From Toxoplasma gondii ME49 (lineage: Eukaryota > Apicomplexa > Conoidasida > Eucoccidiorida > Sarcocystidae): DNA of 64,000 nt. Positions 1 through 11,100 of this stretch are shown piece by piece. How positions within the stretch are numbered: the first letter of the stretch is position 1; every line of letters starts with the position of its first letter. The stretch spans positions 2,463,874 to 2,527,873 of the forward strand of contig NC_031478.1 of NCBI RefSeq assembly GCF_000006565.2, in the 5' to 3' direction. A program made the translations under genes and the position numbers. The notes under the pieces were generated by a model, which did not search any database, was not told the DNA's origin, and saw only the letters and a program-made list of their open reading frames with translations.

Positions 1-6
1 CCTTAC

Positions 7-3000
7 CTCATGGCACTCCAGTCTCTCCACAGCCGCGAGGCCGAGAAGAAGATCGGCGGCTGTGGCGTCGATCGCTCGTGCTGTCGCTGCGCGAGCAAGC
101 GCTTCTGCGAGTTCTTGAAGCAGCTCTTCAGTTTTCTCCATCTGCGTCCTCCCGTTCTCTAGCTCTCGCTCCGCGCTAGAGCAGCCGAAAGGCGTTTGAG
201 AAGCAGAGGCGAAACGCGCCTCGCGGGCGTCGGACAGCTCGGGGGCAACCAGGTGAAGCGCTGTTCCGCCTCCATGCGTCGTCGATTCGCCTGCTTCCCC
301 CAGGAACGAAGACGCGGCGCACAAAGAAGAGGACAACCGAGAGGAAGAAGACAGAGAGGAAGAAGACAGAGAGGAAGAAGAAGGGGAGGAAGAAGACAGA
401 GAGGAGGAAGCAGGGGAGGAAAGAGAGGACTGAGGAGAAGAAGCGGGGGGACTGCGAGAAGGAACAGACAGAGAGGGAACGAGACAGAACGTTTTTGGGT
501 GGCGGCGCAGTTCGTTTTTACTTTTCCGAAGAAGACGCGCACGCGTAGAAAGAAGAAGAGAGTTCGCTGAAACCTGGTTTCTCTATGCTTTCTACGAGAA
601 GAGGAAAACGCGTGGAGAGACTAGGTAGAGTTGCTCGGTGTCTCTTTGTACCTGCTTGAAGGACAAAGAAGGAAGCAGAATCGAAGAAGAGAAAAACGAG
701 TGCACAGTGATGAAAATCTCAAACGGCGCGTATCCGTTTGACGCGTGATGCGGGTATCGGTGGCGTTTGGGTTTCCTTCCTATCATTCTACAATCGGCGT
801 ATATTCGAAGACTGAACGACTTCCCAGACACCGTGTTTGCTTCGCTCTCTCCCTGCACGACGCCCACGTTCTTCGCCGTCGACCGCCCGGAAGCTCTATG
901 GATCCTTTCCTCGGATCAAAGTGACGTTTAGCGGCGTCCTGAGGCTTACACTTTAGACGCGAGGGAGACGCGTTGTTTCCCCATGGTCTCATTCAAAAGT
1001 CCGAGAAGCTCAGGCGGAGAAGCCGAGCGGGCACGTGTACGCAGGTGCTTCGTGGAGATCGAGAGAGATCCCAGAAGAAGAAGCAGGTTCCGCGGAGAAA
1101 GAGTGTCAAAGGCCTCGTCTCTCGCAGACGCCAGAGCAGGGAGGAAGCGAAGAAAGAAAAGAAGCGAGGCTGAAGGGAAATCGCTTCCTCCCTGTCTCCA
1201 CACAGCAGCCGCGCTTCCGTCTGCTGTTCTTTCGCTTGGGCCTTTACTTAGTCGGAGGCTTTCGAAAGTATCTCGTGCCTCTTTCTCGCCACTGTTCCCC
1301 CCTTCCTTCGTCTGTCTTGAGCGCGGCGACGAAAGTGAAAAGCTCACTTCCTCTTCCCAGAGAGCAGAAAGCAGGCGCAGCAAATCTGCATGTGCCAGGC
1401 CCTTTTCCAGGAGACAGCTGTCTCTCTCGAGTCTCCAAAGAGAGGACCGAAGAGGCTCGACAGGGTGCTGAAGCAAGGAAACAGAAAGTCGTGCGGAGGT
1501 AACAGTGGAACAAACCAAGACTCACGGACAGAACGCGACGGTGGGAACGAGAGAAAAAAGGAGAAGCAGATTCGGCGAAAGCGACGAACGAGCACCGCCT
1601 CTGAGCAGGCATACGAAGAGAAAGAGTCACTCCAGTGGAGACATGGAAAAACAGACACCGGCAAGGAGACCGTTAAATACTTGTCGACGAAGACAGCGTA
1701 ACATCACAGACAAACTGATCTGAGTGTTGACAGGAGACACCCTGGAGGCGTTTAGAGGCACCGTCACCTAAAACTGAAGACTACAAGACGTACCCCATAC
1801 TCTGCGCACAGACGAAAGACTGCCTCCACAGTCCGACAGAGTAATGCAACGTCTTCTTCTGTTTGCCCCAGTGCTGCGCTTTCTTCTTTCTCCTCTCGAC
1901 TGAGAGGAAACGCGGGAAGAAACGAAGAGGAGGAAGGAGAAGAAGAAGATGACTGTCCGAGAGTCGCCTCGAGGGTCTGCCCTAGACGATCTAGACAGGC
2001 GGATACTTCCTCGACGAGAAGCCGAATGAGAGGAAGGTTTTCAACGCGCAAGGTGAGCAGAGCAGCGGCCAAGGTTCCAGAGTCTTGAAGTCTACGCCGG
2101 ACCGCTGAATCGCTTTCCACACCAGCTGAAGAGGCAGACGAAACAGAAGACGGGGACGCGGAAGCAGGACCAGAAGAAGATGAAATAAAAGGAGAAGAAA
2201 AGACCCCAGTCGTCGAACGTGGAGACAGAGAGGGAGCACTGCAGACTGCAGCTTGAGAGGCAGACGAGAAGGGCAAATCTCCGCTGAGACGTTCGTTCTC
2301 CAGTTCCGTCTCCCTCTGCTGCATGCGTTGGCATTCTTCTCCACTGGCGCCTGCAGGTGCTTTCCCTCTGGCTGCACGGAGTTCTCCCGGAAGATCCCGA
2401 AAGCGTTCTCTCGCAAGCAGAAGACACAATTCGTTCTGGAGCGCGGACAGCAGCTTGTCGCCATTCTTCACACCGAGACGGCCGAGAGCCGCGAGGGCGG
2501 CGACCAAACTGGCTTTGGTCACGGCCGCGGGTGTATGTACACCCCAGTCTCTTCGCACGGCCTGTCGTGCAGGCCCCGCGTCCTGGGCGTTCTCCGTCGG
2601 CCTGGCTGCAGAGTCTCGCAGACTGCCTTCGTTCAAAAGGCGTTCCATTTCCTTTTTCAAGAGTGCGAGCATGCGCTTGACGGGCGCTGGCGGATCCGGC
2701 GCCGTCCGGCCTGCGCTGAGGTGTATCGATACCGGAAAGAAGAAGCTGTAGGCGCTGAGGACGGCGCACAAGTTGTCCAGGCTCATCGTGCGAATGAGGC
2801 GGAACTCGAGTTCCTCAGCCAACCCAGCGAGGAGCTGCGAGGAGGAGACGCGGAGAAGAAGCGCAGAGTGGAGGAGAGACAAGACGGCCTCGGTCTGCAG
2901 ACTGTGACGGTCGGAGAAGCACTGCGCCAGGAGGACGGAAAGCTGGGGTGTCTCCGCATGCAGGCGTGGAGGCGCGGGCGAGGGATGCCTGGGATCGCCT

Positions 3001-3716
3001 GAGGGTGCGGGGAGAGAGGAGAGACTCTTTCGAAGAGAAAGACGACGCAGAAGCGCCACTGCCTCTGCTCCGGAAGAAGGGGAAGAAACGTAGGAATGGG
3101 CAGCAGACGATGAAGCAGACGCAGAGGAGCGACCGGAGAAAGAAGAGGCAGAAAACGATGCAAATGACGACAAGGCGAGAGGCATTGCACGAGGTGACCA
3201 GTGGCGAGGGGGGAGAGCGGTAGCTGTCGACGAGACGACCGGAGGCAGGGAAGGACAGAGACAGGAGAGAGCGAAAAACGAATCGCGCGAAGGCGAAGAG
3301 GCCCAGTGGCGGCGAACGCAAGGACGAGACACGGGGGGACCCTCTTGTTTCCTATGCGAGGCAAGGCGAGAGCAGGAAAAAAGCCGTCGAGCTCCACTCA
3401 CAAAAGGAGAACAGGCTTTCGGAGACGAAGCGAAAGACACACCAGAAGAAGCCGCAGACACAGCGAACTCTGCAGAGTCGCCCGGCAAACTGACCAGGCG
3501 AGGAGAAAACGCGTCGGGCAGAGAAAGCGAAAAAGCTAGGGAAGCTGGAGAAGACAAGGAAGGAGCACGAGCGAAAAAAGAGGAAGCAAGAGCGGAGGAA
3601 CAGAGAGACGACCTCGAGAGAGAGACCGGAGACACTGTTCGCCGCGTGAGGCAGCGCGAGAAGGATCCCCGAAGAGGGTGGAAGGAGGGGAGGCCCCTCG
3701 CGCGGCGAGCTGCCAT
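7..3716 (-). CDS. Long alpha-helical protein, probably mitochondrial (3' end outside window)
   Basis: Three exons join in phase 0: 1794-3716 (641 codons), 1348-1467 (40 codons) and 7-141 (45 codons). Donors read GTACGT, GTGAGC and GTAAGG on the minus strand, and the last one shows that the gene continues past the window start. The N-terminus (MAARRARGLPSF) is rich in Arg, Ser and Leu with almost no acidic residues for about 100 residues, as in apicomplexan mitochondrial presequences. A Ser/Ala-rich linker follows. From about residue 250 there are leucine-rich helical segments, for example LLAQCFSDRHSLQTEAVLS, and they continue through the two small exons (LLRLLSALWEEE, TEELLQELAEALARA). This texture resembles the helical repeats of mitochondrial RAP/heptatricopeptide RNA-binding proteins, but no RAP domain is in view, so that assignment is inference. 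The 5' end faces the Rrp5 gene across a shared spacer. Confidence 0.75.
325..437. repeat. Purine-rich imperfect tandem repeat inside an intron
   Basis: A unit close to gaggaagaagacaga recurs several times on the plus strand. It lies in the intron between the 7-141 and 1348-1467 exons of the minus-strand gene, so the transcript carries it as a CT-rich tract. Several frames are open across it, which creates false ORFs. Confidence 0.7.
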
Positions 3717-5176
3717 TGGACTTGGTTTCCGTGTGCCTCGAAAAAAAAGGAAGTTTGCATAGCGTGAAGAGACCTCACTGAACGTTCTTGTGGAACTTCG
3801 CGTGCGTCGAAAGAAGAAATGAAAAACGCCGGATTCCAGGACTCGACGACGTCGACGGTGTTCTCTACTGCAGTGGCACCGCGGTGCGGAGGCTACGTCA
3901 ACATCTTTGCGCGCCTTTTGAAGGACGTTCCTTTGCTGTTAAGGAATTCCTTCTGCTGTGGCAGCGCAAAGCAAAAGTTCCTCGTTTCGCTCATTTCACA
4001 GGAAAGGGAAGGACGCTTTGCACGTGCGGCCAGCCTTTGCGTTTTGCGGCTGCGTTGCCGACATGGCGCCCAGTCACGAGCAACGAATTCCCCAACTGTC
4101 TCCCAGAAAAGTTCAAGCTGGGCTGTACAGGAAGACGCAAGGTCGCGAAATGAAGCGGACGCATGGAGTCAGTGAAAATGGCGAGAAAAACGAAGGAAAT
4201 TCACCGGCGTCGACACCGGCACCTTTGTGCCCGGCGCGCCAGTGTGCAACTGTAGCAGCAGGTACACAGCCGGCGCGAGTCGGTGCATCCGTCAAGCGAA
4301 ACGGCGCGGCATCACCCGACAGAAACGCGGATTTCCTGGAGACAAACGCGCAACAAACGCCCTAGGCCAGCAGCCAAGAGTTTGCGGTGTCTCTTCGGAA
4401 GAAGATGCGCGGAAAAACAGCGAAGCTTCGTCGAGGCGAGCGCGGCTTCGCTGTCTGGGCGACTCGCATGCGCCGAACTTGCATGCATGCGCTCGAACGC
4501 GACACGGCGGCGGGTCTGAGTCAAACTGGGAACTGTGTCAAGGGCCAGATGATTGTCTGTTTTTTTCCTCTGAGTCTCCACGTTTGCTTCGGCCGTTGTC
4601 TCTAGAAGTAGAGCTCAGGGGAAAGACTCGAAAGGTCCAGCTCCGCGAGTCGTCTTTGCCGGTCCCTTCCCTTTCTGCCGTCGAGTGTTTTCTGCCCCAC
4701 ACGCGGCGCCAAGTGGGAGAGTCATTGCCGCGAAGAGTTGCGTTTTTTTTTCTCTGGGTTTCTCGTCGTCTGCTGCCTCTTCTTCTTGAGTTGCGTGTGT
4801 CTTTCTCACCTCGCAAAACGCGCTCTGCTACGCGCAACGACTCCGTTTCTCCCGCGAGGGGCTCTCGTCCTAGACGCGCTCGGCAGCTGCTGAACGACCC
4901 GCAGGGCGTCGTCTGTCTTTTTTTGACTCCTTTTTCGTTTTTCCCCTCGACGCAGTTCGCTCTCTTGTTTCTCTCTCGCGCACTGCGGAGCCTGCGTCTT
5001 CTTCACAGGCTCTGTGTCCGAGTCGAACGCGTCTCAGTTTGCAGGGAGGTCGACTTCTCTCTCCGCGCCTCCTCTGCGAGTCTCTTCTGCTCACGCCTGT
5101 TCTCGACTTCCTGCTGTCCTCCTCTCCTTTTTCTCCGCTTCGCTCTCTCCTTGAACAGTTCTCCGCCTTCGCCCCC
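3717..5176. promoter_or_regulatory. Head-to-head spacer with TGCATGCATGC element
   Basis: This 1.46-kb stretch separates two divergent start codons (3716 minus, 5177 plus) and should hold both promoters and 5' UTRs. TGCATGCATGC lies at 4480-4490, overlapping copies of the TGCATGC element reported as enriched in Toxoplasma promoters and bound by some ApiAP2 factors in related parasites. The last 400 bases before the Rrp5 start are pyrimidine-rich. ORFs here are short and overlap in several frames, so I call no gene. Confidence 0.55.
4480..4490. promoter_or_regulatory. TGCATGCATGC element between divergent genes
   Basis: Two overlapping TGCATGC heptamers lie about 690 bases upstream of the Rrp5 start and about 760 bases upstream of the minus-strand gene start. 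Function is inferred from the known enrichment of this word in Toxoplasma promoters. Confidence 0.45.
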
Positions 5177-8100
5177 ATGGCGCAGACTCAGCGGGGCCGA
5201 CCTGGCTTCCTGTCTGTGAACGCCGCGTTCTCGGACGCGGCAGACTTCCCGCGAGCAGCGCCGCGGCGTTCGTCTGCAAAGAGCGGCGGCGCGTCTCAGG
5301 CTGCCTCTCGCCCAGCTCCAGCGCAGTATGCGCCGTTCGCGTCTTCCTTCCCCTCTTCCCCTGCAGCCTTCTCCCCTGCGGCGGTCGCAGGCGAAGTCCG
5401 CAGACGCGAGAAACTCGCCCAGCGCGCGCGGGGGGCTGCGCGGCCGGAGCCGGACTCGGAGGTCTGCGCTCCCCAGAGCGGAGAGCACCTCGAGCGGCTG
5501 GCGCGGCCTGTCGAGGCGGAGACGGTGTCACCCGGTTCGCTGCTTCTGGGGATCGTCGCGGAGGTTCACACCAGCGAGTTGATCGTTCACCTGCCTTTCG
5601 GAATGATGGGGTGCGTCCCCCGATCGCAGACTCAGGAAGAGTCGACGCCCAGTTTCGCGTCTGCAAGGGTGTGTGGGGAAGGCCTCGGAGACGCGTCGGA
5701 GGTGCCTGGGGCGCGAGACGGCAAACCGCATGCGCAGACCTTCCTGCCGCTGTCGCGAAGCCACTATGTCGGTCAAGTCGTCCAGACGGTCGTTCTGGGA
5801 GGAGGAAAGGAAGGCAGAGAAGAGGAAGGCGACTGGCGCCGACACTCGCAGAACTCGAGAGTTCTCCTTCTCTCGCTGCGGCCTTCCCTCTTCAATGCCG
5901 GCCTCTCGGCGAACTCCCTCGCCCCCGGGATGGTCGTCCCCGCGACTGTCGCCGCGGTCGAGGAGCACGGCTACATGCTCTCCTTCGGCGTGGACAGTCT
6001 CTCCGGCTTCCTCCCTTTCGCGGAACTGGCAACTGGCTCTGCAGCTGCCCCGGAACGCAACGTCGACACCGACGCCGCTCTCCCCCTCCATTCCGTCCTT
6101 TCTGTGCGAGTCGCGAAGGTGAGCAAGGCCGCCAAAGTGATCATCTGCGCACTACCCGGAGAGCAGGAGACCGCGGAGACACTCGAGACGCCGGAGGCGC
6201 CTCGCGGGGAGAGTCGGAAGAAGCAGAAAACGACTTCTGCGGACTCCCGAGAAGCAGCCAGCAGTGGAGGCCAGTCGCCCGGCAACAGTAAACGGACTCC
6301 GGAGGTGCCTGCGTCGCTGAAGACGTCGCTCGACTGGAGCTCGATCAAACCGGGTCTCCTGGTTCAGGCGAAGGTCACTCAACTGATCAGGCAGCGGGAC
6401 TTGACGGCGGAGACGACACGGACGGAGAAGAAGAGACGCGGCGATGCAGACCGCGAACGAAGCTCCGAAGATGAAGTCCGAGCCCTCACAGTGACATGTT
6501 TGAACGGTGTGCCGGGCGTCGTCCACCAGACGCATGTGACGCATATAGTGACGCATGCAGCGGCGCCTGCAGGCGGCGCGAAGGCCTCCAAGGCGGCGTC
6601 CACGACCGCCACAGCGCTCCACGCGTCTGCCGAGTCTGCCGAGCCTGGAGAGTCGCTCGACGCCCTTCTGGAGCAACTCGCGTCACACGTCGACTCACTT
6701 CAAGGTCGCGTCGTCGCGGGGCGCATTGTCGGCGTCTTCCCGGACGCGCGCCGAGTTCACATTTGTCTCCTGCCGCATGTCGTATCGTGGAAATCGAAGA
6801 TCCTCCCTTCCCATGTTGCTCGTCCTGGCGCTCTGCTCCGCGGGCCTGCAGCCGTTCTTCACTCTCCGCTCTCCCCAACAGGCGACCTCCGCGCCGTCCT
6901 CGCGGTCGGCGACGATTTAGCGGACGAGGAGACGCCGGCGGGTGGAGAGGCGATGCACTTGGTGGTGCGCATTCCGGCGCGATTCAGAGCGCATGCGCAT
7001 GCAGCACAGAAAAAGAAAGCAGGCCGAACGGCTGCCGCTCTGAGTCCCGGCGCGCCGCTCGCGCCCGAGGCGGCCGAGTGTCGCGTACTGTTCGAAGACC
7101 GGTTTCTCGGGGAGCTTGTGGCGGCGAATGCCCCCCCAGTCGTGAAAGAAAAACTGCTGACGCCTTGCGACTTGAAGGCGGGTGATTTCGTCTTGGGAAC
7201 AGTCACGAAAATTCTCTGGGGACGCGCAGAAACTGCAGACCGACACAGCAAGGCGACGAACTCGCGTGATGGCGTCGTTGTCAGGTAGGCGAACGAAAAC
7301 CGGGGACAAGGAGCTTGACCGAAAGACGCAAATGAAGCGGACGTCCAGGCAGAGCGGCGACACTGCGACGGACACTGAGGCAGAATGGGGGGGGGGGGGC
7401 AAAGAAGAAAGAAAAAGAAGAGACCTCCCTTTCCGTCGCTCTGCCTGTTCCACCATAAGCATTTCTCTCTCCATCTGCTTCTCTCTCCACACCTGTCTCT
7501 GCCCGGTTCCTCGCTGTATGTCCTTGGTACTGCTTGTCGTGATCCAGTTCGTCTCCGCACCGTTTGGCGTTGACTTGCCTGGTGCATCAACGGTCAGGCA
7601 TCCCCTGGTGTATATGCGTCGTTTCTTTCTTTCTCTTTTTCTTTACTCTCTTCAGTTTGCCTCCGCAGGTGCCGCGCAGACCTTCCGTTGTCTTGCAGTT
7701 CTTGTCTCTCGCGTTTTTCTCTCCTTTTCGTTCAGCTTGTCTCCGCACCTGTCGGCGTTCGTTCCTCTGTATCAACTGTCAGACATCCCCCTGTCCACGA
7801 TGCCGGCGTTCGTTAGCATTGGCGCGACGCTGAAGCTTCGCGTGCTCTCGCGCGTCTGCTGCGCGAGCTGCAGCGCGCTAGACGGCCCAATCTGCAATAA
7901 CTTTTTCTACTTTTTCAATCCGGCGCTGCCTCTGCCTGGCGCCGCGGATGCGTACGCCCTCGCGAGACGTCGCGGTTCCAGGCTGATGGAGGCGGGGGGC
8001 GGTGGGCGCGTTCGGCTCTTCCTCACGGCGAAAAAGAGTTTTCTGCAACCCGCAGAGCAGCCGCTGTTTTTCCTCACCAAAGATGTCCAGTGCTTTGCGA

Positions 8101-11100
8101 AAGATGTGCTCCACGCCCGCCTCGAAGGAGGAAAAGGAGACACTCTCGCCTGCGCCCCCGCCGGCGGCCTCGTCGAGGGTGCAGTCGTCTCGGCGTATAT
8201 CGGGGAAGTCAAGGCCGCGAGAAGCAAGGCTCGAGAGGGGAGCGACCTGCCCTTCGTCTCGCTGGCCTTCCTGGGGGGATTGAAGGCTCAACTGACGAAG
8301 GAACAAGTCGCACAAGCCGTTCAGGAGGGCCGCAGTCTCAGCGTCGGAGCCTTGTTGAAGGTAAGGAGACACTTGTGGGGCGCGACGGCCCCCGCGCGGG
8401 GCGAGGCGACCCCACAGGAAGGGAAGCCGAGTTGAGGAGGCGACCGGAATGGTGGAACGGAAACCATCGGGTACGAATCGAATGCCAACTGGTGCACGGT
8501 CTCAGGTCCACGAGACAAATGTCTAGAAAGAGTTCCTTCCGGACTCCGCTTCTCTGCAGGCTGCGCGTACTTGCATTGTTCTCTGAAACTCTCCAGACAT
8601 CTTTCGAAACGTTTTCCCAGTCCGTGGTGCGTCAGGGCGAGCATTCAGAGGCACACACCTGATCTGCAAGCTGCAGGTCTTTCCCTCGCTGCGGAGTACC
8701 TTATCGAAGGTGCCTGGTCGTTCGTTCTCGATTTGCAGGTTCGCATCCTCTCCGTCAACTGCGAGCGTCGATCGTTTCGGGTGTCGCTGGACCTGGACGG
8801 CTCCAAGAGCGAGACGTCTGGAATGCTCAGATCGCCGACGCTTCTCACGGCCAAGACCGGCTCTTATGTTCGACGCCGCAACGCATGCGTCCTCGCCGTC
8901 ACCGAGGAAGGCGTCTTCGTTGCCGTTCGTTCTTTCTCGAGTGCCGACGCGGAACCCAGCTCTTCGGAGCTCACTGGGAGCGCAGAAGACGCGCAGCATG
9001 GCAAGAAAAGCAGGCGCGAGAGGAAGAGAGAGAGAAGCGCTGAGGAAGGAAGGACGGAGAACATCGTTGTGGCCTTCGTACCCAAGCTGCATCTCAGCGA
9101 CGATGTTCGACTCGCAGAGGAACTCTGCACCCTCGTCAAGGTGGGCAGACGTCGCAGAGCATATGGCCAAACAGAAGAGCGCACAACGAAGAGGAAGCAC
9201 AGCCGATCCCGGAGCAGACAGACGTGAAGGCAGCAAGTGGACAGGGCGAAGGAAAAGACGAAGTAGAAGCAGGGGTGGAAGTCGAAAAAACTTGGTGAAT
9301 GAAGAGTCGACTTGTGCAGAAGAAAAACCACTCGAGTCGATTCAAGAGTCTTGTTCTTTCAGGTTGGCGAGGACCTCCCCATGGACGCCGTCCTTTTGTC
9401 TCCCGGCGCGGCGGTTCGCCCAGGCGCGCCCGTCCGACTCTGGCGAGGAGAAAAAGCAGCAACGGCTTCGGTCGCGCAGATGGCGAACGCTCTCGCTCAA
9501 GAACTCGAACACAGCGACGCAGATCGCGTCGTTCGTGATGTGTGTCTGCTCTCCTGCAAGCCGTCCCTCAGAAGTACGAATGAATGGGCGTTCGCGTGCA
9601 TCTGAGAAGTCAGGCAGTTCCCCGAGGAAACTCCTTTGCTCTCTGCATTTATGCACAACTGCTCTTCTGTGCATGCATGCGTGTTTAATGGTGAACGCAT
9701 GGATACAGGTGTGCATGCACTTGCGCGCCTGCGTCGCTTTCGCGCACTGGCAGCATCCATGTTTTGCAGTTCGAACTGGAGGAAGGAACTCGTTTCCGTG
9801 GACGCGAACGCCAGATGCAGCTTCAGGCCGCTGCACCTCGAAGTGTACTCTTGTAGCGAAGCTGTTGGATCGAAAACCTCTCGTTTCGCACAAGACGCAG
9901 GTCGATGTGCAGGTCTCCGTCTCGAGACGACTTCACAGATGTCGGTTGAGATAGCCACAGCTGGATGCAGACAGCAAGATCGGTTTTTCGTCATCCTTAC
10001 TGTGAGCCTTTCCGCTTGCGTCTCTTGTATTTTGTCATGAACTGCTTCTCCGCGAGTGTGTCTTCTGTGTGACTTTCTGCAGACAGCGTTGCCAACGGAA
10101 CGTTTGTGACAGGTTCCAGCAGCTTGCTGGCTCTGGCTGGCGCGAACACCGGGAAGCCCCGCGTAACGTTTGGGTACGTGCGTCGCGTTGGAGCCTTTGG
10201 CTTGCTGGTGAGCTTCGGCGCTTGGCAGCTCACGGGTCTCGTTCCTCACAGTTACATTTCCGACGCGTTTGTCGAGGGCGAGAGCCTCCTGCACCGTCTG
10301 TACCGCGAAGGCATGACGGTGCGTGCGTGCGTCGTCTCTGTGCACAAAAAAACGGAGTCCGGGACTCAACCCACGGTCTCCGAGTCCGGAGAGGCGGGGC
10401 ATGTCTCCGCGGCTTCGGCGGCGAACGACGAGAGCGGCGAGAGCGGCGAGAGCGGCGAGAAGAGGCGCAAGCCGCTCCAGTTCGTTGTCGACATCCGCCC
10501 TCGTCGACTCAGTGTCCTGCAGAAACAAGAAACCGCAGGCGAAGCCGAGACAAAGCGAGGAAGGTCCCCAGGCCTCGGTTTGCTCTCTGCGCTCCTCGAC
10601 CAGCGTGAGTTCGCCTCTCAACTCGGAGGGACGAGCAAGGGGAAGGCGGAATCTGCATGCGCGGGCCGCGTCTGGGGTCAGCAGAAGCCGCGGTTCCACT
10701 CGGGGCAACTCGTCGAGGGATGCGTCACGCAAGTCCTCCCGAACTGTCTCCTCGTTGCGCTCGAGAGTCCGGAAAAGGCGCTCGAAGGGGGCGACGCAGA
10801 GGAGGCGAAAAACACAGGCGTGGTGCTGGAGCACCAACTCCCTGAGGGAGAGACAATCGAGCGTCTGAGTGAACGGCAAGCGGCCGAAGTTGCGAAGACC
10901 GGAAGGGGATTGAAGATGAACTTCGTCGCCCTCGACGTTGATGAAATCACAGGCATCATCGACCTTTCTGCGCGCCGCCGTCTCGTCGAACCCCTCACCA
11001 AAGTGCGAAAGGCTCTCCACGAAGCCGCAGCCGCGGGCCGGGTGTACGCGCACTTCACGCTCCACGGCCCCATGCATGCAAAGAAGGAGGCGCCAGCCGA

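Noticed and set aside
7285..7735. Possible coding sequence reading through Rrp5 intron 1
   Set aside because: The open frame is full of Leu/Ser/Phe from CT-rich intron sequence. Splicing 7284 to 7736 restores the S1 segment in phase.
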